Origin: Gammaproteobacteria bacterium
GTDB taxonomy: Bacteria; Pseudomonadota; Gammaproteobacteria; Nevskiales; Nevskiaceae
Assembly (NCBI GenBank): GCA_026398875.1
Contig: JAPLSB010000004.1
Location: forward strand, 101,523 to 165,522
Length of the DNA stretch: 64,000 nt
Reading direction: 5' to 3'
In this document: positions 46,569 through 55,185 of the stretch, in pieces
How the letters are laid out: each line of letters begins with the position of its first letter
How positions within the stretch are numbered: position 1 is the first letter of the stretch
The notes under the pieces: model-generated
What the model saw: the letters and a program-made list of their open reading frames with translations, nothing else
What the model was told of the DNA's origin: nothing
Database searches by the model: none
Made by a program: the position numbers and the translations under genes

Positions 46569-47411
46569 TCAGCGTGACGCAGGCGCTTCGGCAATCGTCC
46601 TATCCAGCCAGCTCAGCAGGTCTGCCCAGATGCGGCCGGACTGCGAAGCCGACGGCGAGATATGCGCCTGCGGCAGCTCCAGCGTGATCACGGGCAGTTT
46701 CAGCGACAGGCCGGCGTACTCGCCCAGCGAACCAGGGTAGATACCGATTGGCTGCAGGCGCAGGTAGCCGAGCTTCTTCGGCGGGTCCTGCGGGCCATCG
46801 AAGTCGAGAATGCCGTAGGGCGCATGCACCGTGACGATGGCGTCGGGCTGGAACTGCTCGATCTGCTCGACGATCCACCGGGTCTCGGGCTCCGAGGCGG
46901 CACTCTGTCCCGGATAACGCCGCTTGTCGCCCTTGGCCTTGTCTTTCCAGTGGCTCAGCGCCTGCGACGACCACATGGGCGACGGGAAATTGCGGTTCAG
47001 GTCGACGCCGTGGGCGTTCACGCGGGTCGACGGTCTTGCAAACAGCCCATCAGGATTGGTCAGTGGCAGAACACGCCAGGCGTAGCGGTCGTAGCGCCCC
47101 GACTTCAGCAACTCGATCCACTGGAACACGACCGATACCGACGACAGCTCGTCGCCGTGAATGCCGCCAAGAACCAGTACCCGCTTCGGAGTCGCGTTGC
47201 CTGCGGCAGCAGGAAAATCCCGGAACAGCAGCGGTCGCTTGTCGACTGAAACCGAGCGGGCCGCTGCGAGTTCGGCATCAAGGCACGGCTGAGCGTCGAA
47301 GTTGCGCAGGCGCTCGGCCAGGCCGCGGCAGGTCGTTTCCGCGCCAACAGCGGGCGTTTGCGACGCTGCGAACGCCGACGGCCAGATCAGCAGGGACAGA
47401 AGCGCGGCCAC
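46569..47411 (-). CDS. M14 family zinc carboxypeptidase / murein peptide amidase-like
   Basis: A 280-residue exported enzyme. The zinc ligands are in GGIHGDELSSV (HxxE) and TVHAPYGILDFDGP; GVDLNRNFPS is the substrate-binding stretch, and ITLELP supplies the probable catalytic Glu. This order resembles MpaA-like enzymes that cleave the gamma-D-Glu-diaminopimelate bond in murein peptides. The GTG start gives a short signal peptide without positive residues; an earlier CTG/ATC start overlapping the dsbA stop would add RHASR and a better signal. It follows dsbA by 26 bp. Confidence 0.78.
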   Translation of the reverse strand: MAALLSLLIWPSAFAASQTPAVGAETTCRGLAERLRNFDAQPCLDAELAAARSVSVDKRPLLFRDFPAAAGNATPKRVLVLGGIHGDELSSVSVVFQWIELLKSGRYDRYAWRVLPLTNPDGLFARPSTRVNAHGVDLNRNFPSPMWSSQALSHWKDKAKGDKRRYPGQSAASEPETRWIVEQIEQFQPDAIVTVHAPYGILDFDGPQDPPKKLGYLRLQPIGIYPGSLGEYAGLSLKLPVITLELPQAHISPSASQSGRIWADLLSWLDRTIAEAPASR

Positions 47412-47437
47412 CGTTGCTGGCCGCGACGCATGACGGA

Positions 47438-48091
47438 TCAGTTGCCGCGTTCCTTGCGAATCTTGTCGATCAGAAAATCGACAATCTTGAAGGTGTTCGG
47501 CTGGCTGGCCACAACATAGCGGCCACCGACGATCACGTTTGGCACGCTCCGGATCACGTAGGTTCGCGCCAGCGCTTCGGCGCGACGCATGCCGGAATCG
47601 ACCACGAAGCTCGACGCAACGCCGTCGAAGTCGGCCGGCTTGATGCCGGCAGTCGCGACGTAGAGCGCGCGGATCGATGCAAGGTCCGACATCGGCTGGT
47701 GCTGGACGTGGATGGCGTCAAACAGCGGCTTGTGGGTCTTGTCGAGAATGCCGAGTGTCGATGCGATGTAGAAAGCCCGTGAATGCACCTCGCCTTCCGG
47801 CCGTCCGAGGGTGTTCGGAACGCGCGCGAAGTCGACGTCGGCAGCCTTGCTGGCGCGCCACTGCTCGACCGCCGGATCAAGCGAGAAGCAGTGCGGGCAG
47901 CCGTACCAGAAGAATTCCTCGACGGTGATCCGCTTCGGATCGGCCGGCTTCTGTGGCGACGGAACCTCGGTGTAATCCTTGCCGGCCTGGAAAGTGCCGC
48001 TGCTGCCGGTATCGGCAGCACTGCAAGCAGAGCTGAACAGGGCAACGGCGGCCAGCAGGCCGCCGGAGAGGAAGGTCTTGAGGTTACGCAT
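47438..48091 (-). CDS. dsbA: Thiol:disulfide interchange protein DsbA
   Basis: A 217-residue periplasmic oxidoreductase that introduces disulfides. The active site CPHC is at residues 65-68 (FFWYGCPHCFSL) and the cis-Pro loop is SVPNVIVGG. The signal peptide ends near SACSAAD; a Cys at 23 is not in a good lipobox. It follows the cytochrome c4 gene by 18 bp, an arrangement also known in Pseudomonas. Confidence 0.93.
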   Translation of the reverse strand: MRNLKTFLSGGLLAAVALFSSACSAADTGSSGTFQAGKDYTEVPSPQKPADPKRITVEEFFWYGCPHCFSLDPAVEQWRASKAADVDFARVPNTLGRPEGEVHSRAFYIASTLGILDKTHKPLFDAIHVQHQPMSDLASIRALYVATAGIKPADFDGVASSFVVDSGMRRAEALARTYVIRSVPNVIVGGRYVVASQPNTFKIVDFLIDKIRKERGN

Positions 48092-48109
48092 GGGACTCCG
48101 GGGAGGGTC

Positions 48110-48739
48110 TTACTGCAGACCCGACAGGTAGGACGACAGGGCGTCGATTTCCGCATCGGTGAGATGCTTCGCGACGGCGGCCATCATCTGACCATTGCCT
48201 TCCTTGCCGCGTTCCCCGGCGCGATAAGCGCGCAGCGAGGAGGCTGCGTAGCCTGCATTCTGGCCGGCCACATGCGGGTAGATCGACGCGGGATTGCCGG
48301 CACCCTTCGGACCGTGGCAGGCCGCGCAGGCGGGCAGACCGCGCGTCGCGTCACCGGCGCGGTACAGCTTCTGGGCGACCGGTACGGCCGATTCGCTGGC
48401 GACGCCCTGAACCGCAGGCTGCGCCGAGAAGTAGGCAGCAAGGTCGGCCATGTCCTGAGGCGAAAGAGCCTGCGCCTGGCCGTACATCACCGGATTGGCA
48501 CGGGCGCCGGACTTGAACGCGACCAGCTGCGCATTGATGTACTTCGAACCCTGACCCGCGAGCTTCGGCCAGGCCGGATTCACGCCGCCGTTACCGCCGG
48601 CGCCATGGCAAGCACCGCAAACAGCCGCTTTGGCCGCGCCTGCAGCGGCGTCGCCTTTGACAAACGGATCCGCAGCGGCGCCTTCGGCGAATGCGGCAAC
48701 GGGTAGCGACAGGGCAAGGGCGAGCAGAACATGCTTCAT
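48110..48739 (-). CDS. Diheme cytochrome c4
   Basis: The 209-residue protein has a signal peptide (MKHVLLALALSLPVAAFAEG) and two heme c sites: CGACH (41-45) and CAACH (138-142). Each half has a typical cytochrome fold with Met axial ligands. Cytochrome c4 carries electrons to terminal oxidases. The start has GGAG eight bases upstream. The gene is divergent from engB. Confidence 0.93.
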   Translation of the reverse strand: MKHVLLALALSLPVAAFAEGAAADPFVKGDAAAGAAKAAVCGACHGAGGNGGVNPAWPKLAGQGSKYINAQLVAFKSGARANPVMYGQAQALSPQDMADLAAYFSAQPAVQGVASESAVPVAQKLYRAGDATRGLPACAACHGPKGAGNPASIYPHVAGQNAGYAASSLRAYRAGERGKEGNGQMMAAVAKHLTDAEIDALSSYLSGLQ

Positions 48740-48819
48740 GAAACACTCCGGCAGGCAGGCGCACGTAGCAAGCTCCGCACTACGCGCATAATGAGCAATT
48801 GGAGCGCGAATCTTACACG

Positions 48820-49482
48820 ATGACCCCGGATACCACGAAGGCGGCAGCGCCCAATCTCTACGCCCGCGCACGCTTCGTCCTGTCGGCAGCCCGGTTGGCC
48901 CAGCTTCCCGAGGACGGTCGCCCGGAGGCGGCACTGGTCGGGCGCTCGAACGCCGGCAAGTCCAGCGCGTTGAACCTGATCTGCCAGCAGAACGGCCTTG
49001 CCCGAGTGTCGAAGACGCCGGGTCGCACCCAGCTGCTCAATGTCTTCGATATCGACAGCCGCGCGCGTCTGGTTGATCTCCCCGGCTACGGTTTTGCGCA
49101 GGTGCCGATTGCCGTGCGCAACTCGTGGGGCAAGCTGGTTGGCAGCTATGTCGAGAGTCGATCGTCGTTGAAGGGCGTGATCGTGGTGATGGACATCCGT
49201 CATCCGTTGACCGAACTGGACGTGCAGATGCTCGAATGGTGCCGCGACCGTCTGCTGACGGCCCATGTCCTGCTGACCAAGGCCGACAAGCTGAGCTTCG
49301 GTGCTGGCAAGAACACCGTGCTGAAGGTGCGCAGGGAGTTGCAGGATTTCGATCCCGGCATGACCGTGCAGGCGTTCTCGTCGACCGCGCGTACCGGTGT
49401 AGACGAAGCACGCGCCAAGCTCGACGAGTGGCTCGACCTGGCACAGCTGCCAGTCCGCTCCGAGGACGACCCTGCGGTCTGA
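48820..49482 (+). CDS. engB: Ribosome biogenesis GTPase EngB (YihA/YsxC)
   Basis: A 220-residue GTPase for large ribosomal subunit assembly. The G1 motif is GRSNAGKSS (about residues 41-49), followed by SKTPGRTQLLNVF, DLPGYGFAQVP (G3) and TKADKL (G4). The start at 48820 is preferred; a TTG at 48799 would add seven residues. It lies next to the cytochrome c4 operon and converges on polA, a widely conserved arrangement. Confidence 0.95.
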   Translation: MTPDTTKAAAPNLYARARFVLSAARLAQLPEDGRPEAALVGRSNAGKSSALNLICQQNGLARVSKTPGRTQLLNVFDIDSRARLVDLPGYGFAQVPIAVRNSWGKLVGSYVESRSSLKGVIVVMDIRHPLTELDVQMLEWCRDRLLTAHVLLTKADKLSFGAGKNTVLKVRRELQDFDPGMTVQAFSSTARTGVDEARAKLDEWLDLAQLPVRSEDDPAV

Positions 49483-49510
49483 CGGAAGGCGTTTGTATGC
49501 CTTCGGTCAG
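49479..49510 (+). terminator. Hairpin at the engB stop
   Basis: CTGACGGAAGGC and GCCTTCGGTCAG form a 12-bp stem with one mismatch around GTTTGTAT. It overlaps the engB stop codon. It lacks a downstream T-run, so it could be a mRNA-stabilising hairpin or a weak terminator. Confidence 0.5.
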
Positions 49511-49548
49511 GCCGCTACGATTGCGGAACGTCTGCTGATCGAACGGGC

Positions 49549-49660
49549 AAAAAAATGCCCAGCAGGTCGGGGGAACCTGCCGGGCAACGAGTGCCGGTTT
49601 GGGGGAACCGGACTTCCCGCCCAGGGAGTGAAGGCGGGGAATGGGAAGGGAGTCTCCATT
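49549..49660 (-). ncRNA. Candidate small RNA with C-rich loops between engB and polA
   Basis: Reading the minus strand, three hairpins follow one another: CCCGCC/GGCGGG (49616-49638), CCGGTT/AACCGG with loop CCCCCA (49594-49611), and GCCCGGCAGGT/ACCTGCTGGGC with loop TCCCCCG (49557-49585), followed immediately by ATTTTTTTG. The last is a strong Rho-independent terminator. The two CCCCC loops could pair with GGGGG-type ribosome sites. The locus is downstream of polA, where Spot 42 (enterics) and ErsA (Pseudomonas) are encoded. The sequence was not matched to them. The 5' end is not determined; it could reach about 49680 or beyond. Confidence 0.68.
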
Positions 49661-49817
49661 CGCAATGTCAGACCTGCAGGGCATCGATTTGGTTCGATGG
49701 CAGTTCCGGAAAATCGTCGTCAGATGCCGAAAACGAAGGCAAACGATTGACTCGGAACGAATTGTTTCTTGAAACGCGGTACCGAATTCTGGGGTTGGGA
49801 CGCTGGGCGAGGTAAAG

Positions 49818-49843
49818 AAGGCCGATCCGGGGGGATCGGCCTT
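49818..49843 (-). terminator. polA terminator
   Basis: AAGGCCGATCC, loop of four, GGATCGGCCTT: an 11-bp perfect stem 24 bp after the polA stop, followed on the minus strand by CTTTACC. It could work in both directions, because the plus strand continues GTTGTTT. Confidence 0.75.
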
Positions 49844-49867
49844 GTTGTTTCCGGAACGCGTACCGCG

Positions 49868-52711
49868 TCAGCCCGATGCACTGCTCGCGTGACCGGTTGC
49901 GGTATGGGCCGCGTCCCAGTTCGCACCGGTTCCGTAGTCGGCGACCAGCGGCACGGCCAGCTTCGCTGCCTCGCACATCCGTTGCGCGATCCGGGGTCCG
50001 AACACGGCCAGCTGATCGGCCGGGCCCTCGAACACCAGTTCGTCGTGCACCTGCAGGATCATCCGCAGATCCGGTGCATGCGCCGGCAGCCAGGCCGCGA
50101 CATCGATCATCGCCCGCTTGATCAGGTCGGCCGCCGTGCCCTGCAGCGGCGCGTTGATCGCCGTGCGCTCCGCGTACTGGCGTTGTGCCGCGTTGCGGCT
50201 CTGGATTTCCGGCAGGTACAGGCGGCGGCCGAACAGGGTTTCGACATAACCCAGCTCATGCGCCTGCGCCTTGGTCGTTTCCATGAAGCGCCGGACACCC
50301 GGGTAACGGGCGAAGAAGCGGTCGATGTAGTCCTGCGCGTCATTCCGGCCGATACCAAGCTGCTTGGCGAGGCCAAACGCCGAGATGCCGTAGATCAGCC
50401 CGAAGTTGATCGCCTTGGCCGAACGGCGTGATTCGGCGCTGACCTGATCGAGCGGCTGGCCGAACACCTCGGAGGCGGTGGCCTGATGAATGTCGATGCC
50501 GCGCCGGAACGCGTCCTGCAGACGTTCGTCGCCGGAGAAATGCGCCATCAGCCGCAGTTCGATCTGCGAGTAGTCGATCGACAGCAGCGCGTTGCCCGGT
50601 TCGGCGATGAACGCCTGCCGAATCCGCCGGCCATCGGCGGTGCGCACCGGAATGTTCTGCAGGTTCGGATCGTTCGACGACAGCCGCCCGGTCTGCGCCA
50701 CCGCCTGGTGGTACGACGTGTGAATGCGGCCAGTCTGCGGATTGATCTGCTTCGGCAGGTTGTCGGTGTACGTCGATTTCAGCTTCGACATGCCGCGCCA
50801 TTCGAGGATCAGCCGCGGCAGCGGGTGTTCGTCGGCCAGCTCCTCGAGCACGTTTTCGGCGGTCGACGGATCGCCTTTCGGCGTCTTGCTGACCACGCGC
50901 AGCTTCAGCTGATCGAACAGGATCACCTGCAGCTGCTTCGGCGAGCCGAGATTGAACTCGCCACCGGCGGCGACAAAGCACTCGGCCTGGATCTCGTCCA
51001 TCCGCTTGGCCAGTTCGGTGCTGATCCGCGCGAGCAGGGCCGAGTCGACCTTGACCCCCGCCCGTTCCATGCCGGCCAGCACCGGCACCAGCGGCATCTC
51101 GATGGTCTCGAACACCGATTTGAGCTGCGGCTCGGCGGCCAGTTTCGGGTACAGCACCTGATGCAGGCGCAAGGTGATGTCGGCGTCCTCCGCCGAATAC
51201 TGCGTCGCCTCGTCGATCGCCACCTGGTTGAAGCTCAGCTGGCTCTTGCCCTTGCCGGCCACGTCGGTGAACGAAATGGTCTTGTGGCCGAGGTAGCGCT
51301 CGGCCAGCGTATCCATGTCATGGCGATTGCCGGCTGCGTCGAGCACGTAGCTTTCCAGCATCGTGTCGAACGCCACACCCTGTACGTCGACGCCGTGGCG
51401 CGCCAGCACGTTCAGGTCGTACTTGATGTGCTGGCCGACCTTCGGCTTTGCCGGGTCTTCGAGCAGCGGCTTGAGCCGTGCCAGCACCGCCGCGCGATCA
51501 AGCTGCTTCGGCGCGCCGAGATAGTCGTGGGTCAGCGGCACATACCAGCCGTGGCCGGCTACGGTTGCGAAGGCGAGACCGACAAGGCCTGACTGCATCG
51601 CATCGAGCGCATCGGTTTCGGTATCGACACAGATCAGCGCGGCGGCTTCGAGCTTGGCCAGCATGTCGGCGAAGGTGTCTTCGTCGAGCACGGCGATGGC
51701 CTGCGTCGGTGCGGATGGTTCTGCCGGAGGCTGCTCGAACGCCTGCCCAGCTTCGGGATGTCGCCGTGGGGAAGGTGCACCGCCAGATTCCGAGGCTGAG
51801 ACCGCATCAACGTGTGCGCCCTCTCCTGCGGGAAGAGGCATGCTCAGATTGCCCAGTTCCTCCAGCGCCCGATGGAAGCCGGACTCGCGATAGATCGTCG
51901 CCAGCTTCGGCTTGTCGGCCGGGCCGGGCACCAGTTCCTCCAGCGTCAGCGGCAGCGCGACATCGCAGCGGATTGTCGCCAGATCGTGGGACATCGGAAT
52001 CTGCGGGATCGCGTCGCGCAGCTTCTCGCCGACTTTGCCCTTGATCTCGTCGGCCCGAGCGATGATCGCGTCCAGCGAGCCATACTCGTTCAGCCATTTG
52101 GCAGCGGTCTTCGGGCCGACACTCGGCACGCCGGGGATGTTGTCGCTGGTGTCGCCGATCAGCGCCAGGTAATCGACGATGCGCTCAGGCGGCACGCCGA
52201 ACTTCTCGATGACGCCGGCCGGATCCATGACCCGGTTCTTCATCGTGTCGACCAGCTTCACGCGGTCATTGACCAGCTGCGCCATGTCCTTGTCGCTGGT
52301 CACGATCAGCACTTCGTGACCGGCGGCTTCGCCGATCTTGGCCAGCGTGCCGATCACGTCATCGGCTTCGACACCGGGCACCGACAAGGTCGGCAGACCC
52401 ATCGCCTTGACCATCTCGACGATGATCGGCCACTGGTGCAGCAGATCCGGCGGCGTGGCATCGCGGTTGGCCTTGTAGTCGGCGTAGATCGCTTCGCGGA
52501 AAGTCTTGCCGGGGGCATCGAAGACCACGGCGATGTGCTCCGGCGCGTAATCCTTCTGCAGGCGCTTCAGCATGTTGACCATGCCGAAGATCGCTCCGGT
52601 CGGCTCCCCTTTCATGTTCGAAAGCGGCGGCAGCGCGTGATAGGCGCGGAACAGCCAGCCCGAGGCATCGATCAGGACCAGCGGGTGCGCTTTCAGCGGG
52701 ACATCGGACAT
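49868..52711 (-). CDS. polA: DNA polymerase I
   Basis: A 947-residue enzyme with three domains: 5'-3' exonuclease (1-290; VLIDASGWLFRAYHAL, DYLALIGDTSDNIPGVPSVGPKTAAKW split across the region), proofreading 3'-5' exonuclease (about 345-540, with DTETD) and polymerase (about 545-930; SIDYSQIELRLMAHFS, AKAINFGLIYGISAFGLAKQLG, LQVHDELVFE). The linker at about 295-340 is unusual: ESGGAPSPRRHPEAGQAF is Pro/Arg rich and its DNA contains a palindrome, CCTCTCCTGCGGGAAGAGG. It does Okazaki-fragment and repair synthesis. Confidence 0.97.
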   Translation of the reverse strand: MSDVPLKAHPLVLIDASGWLFRAYHALPPLSNMKGEPTGAIFGMVNMLKRLQKDYAPEHIAVVFDAPGKTFREAIYADYKANRDATPPDLLHQWPIIVEMVKAMGLPTLSVPGVEADDVIGTLAKIGEAAGHEVLIVTSDKDMAQLVNDRVKLVDTMKNRVMDPAGVIEKFGVPPERIVDYLALIGDTSDNIPGVPSVGPKTAAKWLNEYGSLDAIIARADEIKGKVGEKLRDAIPQIPMSHDLATIRCDVALPLTLEELVPGPADKPKLATIYRESGFHRALEELGNLSMPLPAGEGAHVDAVSASESGGAPSPRRHPEAGQAFEQPPAEPSAPTQAIAVLDEDTFADMLAKLEAAALICVDTETDALDAMQSGLVGLAFATVAGHGWYVPLTHDYLGAPKQLDRAAVLARLKPLLEDPAKPKVGQHIKYDLNVLARHGVDVQGVAFDTMLESYVLDAAGNRHDMDTLAERYLGHKTISFTDVAGKGKSQLSFNQVAIDEATQYSAEDADITLRLHQVLYPKLAAEPQLKSVFETIEMPLVPVLAGMERAGVKVDSALLARISTELAKRMDEIQAECFVAAGGEFNLGSPKQLQVILFDQLKLRVVSKTPKGDPSTAENVLEELADEHPLPRLILEWRGMSKLKSTYTDNLPKQINPQTGRIHTSYHQAVAQTGRLSSNDPNLQNIPVRTADGRRIRQAFIAEPGNALLSIDYSQIELRLMAHFSGDERLQDAFRRGIDIHQATASEVFGQPLDQVSAESRRSAKAINFGLIYGISAFGLAKQLGIGRNDAQDYIDRFFARYPGVRRFMETTKAQAHELGYVETLFGRRLYLPEIQSRNAAQRQYAERTAINAPLQGTAADLIKRAMIDVAAWLPAHAPDLRMILQVHDELVFEGPADQLAVFGPRIAQRMCEAAKLAVPLVADYGTGANWDAAHTATGHASSASG

Positions 52712-52776
52712 GGCATCGGCCTCGGCAAGCAGGCCGACAAGCCTACCTGAGGGAATGGCTCAGGCAGGCCCTGCGA

Positions 52777-54024
52777 TCACGGCAGCAGGCGCTCGTTGCG
52801 TACCACGTCGTCGAAGCTTTCGCGGGCGCGCACCAGATACACGGCAGCGCCGTCGACCAGCACCTCGGCGGCGCGGCCGCGGGTGTTGTAGTTGCTGCTC
52901 ATCGTGAAGCCGTAGGCGCCGGCTGTACGGAAGGCCAGAAGATCGCCTTCGGCCAGCGCCAGCGTGCGGTCGCGGGCCAGCCAGTCGCCGGTTTCGCAGA
53001 CCGGGCCAACCAGATCCCAGGTCTTGGCCTCGACGTCGCTGCGCGGCGCGGCCGGCAGCACGGCGTGCCAGGCGTCGTAGAAGCTCGGCCGGATCAGGTC
53101 GTTCATCGCCGCGTCGATGATCGCGAAGTTCTTGTGCGCGCCCGGCTTCAGCAGTTCGACCTGGGTCAGCAACACGCCGGCATTGCCGGCAATCGCTCGG
53201 CCCGGTTCGGTCATCACGACGAGCTTGCGGCCCGCCAGCTTCGGCTTCAGCGCATCGGCCCACTCGACCGGCGATGGCGGCACTTCGTCGTCATAACGCA
53301 CGCCGAGGCCACCGCCGACATCGAGGTGACGCAGCTCGATACCCCGCGCGGCCAGCCGATCGATCAGCGCCAGTACCCGGTCCAGCGCATCAAGGAACGG
53401 GGACAGTTCCAGCAGCTGCGAGCCGATATGGCAGGCCACACCGTCGATCTCGATGCCCGACAGCGTCGCGGCCTGCGCGTACAGCCGCTCAGCTTCGGCA
53501 ATGTCGACGCCGAACTTGTTTTCCTTGAGCCCGGTGGAGATGTACGGATGGGTCTTGGCATCGACATCCGGATTGACCCGGAACGCGATCCGCGCCGTCT
53601 TGCCCATCCGCGTCGCGATGGCCGACAGCCGCTGCAGCTCGGCTTCCGATTCGACGTTGAAGCAGTAGATGCCCGACCGCAGCGCCAGCTCGATTTCCGC
53701 CGTGGTCTTGCCAACGCCGGAAAACACCACCTTGGCCGGATCACCACCGGCCTTCAGCACCCGTAGCAGCTCGCCACCGGACACGATGTCGAAACCGGCA
53801 CCGAGCTGCGCCAGAACCTGCAGCACGGCAATGTTCGAATTGGCCTTGACGGCAAAGCACACCTGATGCGCCAGGCCATCAAGCGCCCGATCGAACGCGC
53901 GGTAATGGCGTTCCAGTGTGGCGCGGGAATAGACGTAGGTCGGCGTGCCGTGTTCGGCGGCAATCGCCGAGAGCGCAACACCTTCGGCGCACAGCACGCC
54001 GTCGCGGTATTCGAAATGATCCAT
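52777..54024 (-). CDS. lysA: Diaminopimelate decarboxylase
   Basis: The 415-residue PLP enzyme makes L-lysine from meso-diaminopimelate. CFAVKANSN carries the PLP lysine (about residue 59), VACHIGSQL and HLDVGGGLGVRYDDE are barrel motifs, EPGRAIAGNAGVL and CETGDWLARDR are the C-terminal active-site blocks. It follows lptM by 17 bp. The usual next gene dapF is replaced by polA. Confidence 0.96.
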   Translation of the reverse strand: MDHFEYRDGVLCAEGVALSAIAAEHGTPTYVYSRATLERHYRAFDRALDGLAHQVCFAVKANSNIAVLQVLAQLGAGFDIVSGGELLRVLKAGGDPAKVVFSGVGKTTAEIELALRSGIYCFNVESEAELQRLSAIATRMGKTARIAFRVNPDVDAKTHPYISTGLKENKFGVDIAEAERLYAQAATLSGIEIDGVACHIGSQLLELSPFLDALDRVLALIDRLAARGIELRHLDVGGGLGVRYDDEVPPSPVEWADALKPKLAGRKLVVMTEPGRAIAGNAGVLLTQVELLKPGAHKNFAIIDAAMNDLIRPSFYDAWHAVLPAAPRSDVEAKTWDLVGPVCETGDWLARDRTLALAEGDLLAFRTAGAYGFTMSSNYNTRGRAAEVLVDGAAVYLVRARESFDDVVRNERLLP

Positions 54025-54041
54025 GGGGTGCTTCGGAGTGG

Positions 54042-54257
54042 TTACGGCGTGGCGGGTGCTTCGGCGGGCGTTTCGGCTGCAGCGGCGGGGGCATCCGGTT
54101 TCGCGGCCGGTTTCGGCTTGCCGTTCGGATTGCTGCCGATCAGGTAAGCCTCGCGGCTCGGCGCATCGGCCGGCAGATGCAGCGGACCGGTCTGGCCGCA
54201 GCCGGTGATGGCCGGCGCGGCGAGCAGCGAAGCGGCAATCAGCACGCGAGCGGACAT
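54042..54257 (-). CDS. lptM: LPS-assembly associated lipoprotein LptM (YifL-like)
   Basis: A 71-residue lipoprotein: lipobox ITGC (Cys20) followed by GQTGPLHLP, the LptM/YifL signature, then a Pro/Ala/Lys-rich tail. LptM helps LptD-LptE mature in the outer membrane. It lies directly before lysA, the same arrangement found in Pseudomonas (lppL-lysA). The start has no obvious competing choice. Confidence 0.87.
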   Translation of the reverse strand: MSARVLIAASLLAAPAITGCGQTGPLHLPADAPSREAYLIGSNPNGKPKPAAKPDAPAAAAETPAEAPATP

Positions 54258-54375
54258 CAAGACACCCCGGAAGCAGTCATGGCGAAGCAGGGCGCGAAGT
54301 TTAACAGCCGTTGCCGCAGCTCCCCGGCGCCGACACAATCGCCGCCGACTCGCTCCATCGCCCGAGGAATGCTGC

Positions 54376-55050
54376 TTGAAGACCCACGAAACGCCGGCTG
54401 CCGTCATCGTTGAACCCGCACAGCCGGCCAATGCCGTGGTGATCTGGCTGCACGGCCTTGGTGCCGACGGCCATGATTTCGTGCCGATCGTCCCGGAACT
54501 GAACCTGCCGGCCGGCGCGCAGGTGCGCTTCATTTTCCCGCATGCGCCGGTGCGCCCGGTGACCTTGAATGGCGGCATGCGGATGCGCGCCTGGTACGAC
54601 ATCAAGAGCCTGACCCGCAGCGATCTGCAGGACGACGCCGGCATCCGCGAATCGGCAGCCACGGTGATGAACATCGTCGCCGAACAGCGCGCGGCCGGAA
54701 TTGCCGCGAAACGCACGGTGATCGCCGGCTTCTCGCAGGGCGGCGCAATCACCTTGCATGCGGTCTGCCGTCTTGCCGAACCGCTGGCCGGCGCGATGGC
54801 GCTGTCCACCTATCTGCCGCTGCACGACACCTTGCCGAAAGAACTGACCGACGCCGGCCGAGCCACGCCGGTGCTGATGTGCCACGGCCGAGTCGATCCG
54901 GTGCTGCCACTGCAGATGGGCACCGACAGCCGCGATGGCCTGAAGCGCTGGGGCATGAACGTCGAATGGCACGACTACCCGATGGCCCACGCGGTCTGTG
55001 CCGAAGAAATCGACGACATCTCCGCGTGGCTTGGGCGGGTGCTGGCCTGA
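54376..55050 (+). CDS. Carboxylesterase / phospholipase family hydrolase
   Basis: A 224-residue alpha/beta hydrolase of the acyl-protein-thioesterase/YpfH type. WLHGLGADGHDF is the oxyanion region; nucleophile Ser is in AGFSQGG, Asp in HGRVDPVLP and His in PMAHAVC. It starts at TTG with GAGGA seven bases upstream; the long N-terminal reading with ATG is rejected since it overlaps lptM and the promoter gap. Confidence 0.87.
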   Translation: MKTHETPAAVIVEPAQPANAVVIWLHGLGADGHDFVPIVPELNLPAGAQVRFIFPHAPVRPVTLNGGMRMRAWYDIKSLTRSDLQDDAGIRESAATVMNIVAEQRAAGIAAKRTVIAGFSQGGAITLHAVCRLAEPLAGAMALSTYLPLHDTLPKELTDAGRATPVLMCHGRVDPVLPLQMGTDSRDGLKRWGMNVEWHDYPMAHAVCAEEIDDISAWLGRVLA

Positions 55051-55185
55051 TCGGCCGCGGCGGTCAGACTCGATGACGTCGATCAGGTTGGCTGGGTCGG
55101 CCGTGATGCGCATCGGCTTCTGGACCGATGGCCCACGCGAGCGCAGGTTGCTTCGGGGACCAGCCGGCTTCGGGAGCTAAAGCGC

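Noticed and set aside
52746..52764. CCTGAG/CTCAGG hairpin between polA and lysA
   Set aside because: Short stem without a T-run; polA and lysA could still be co-transcribed.
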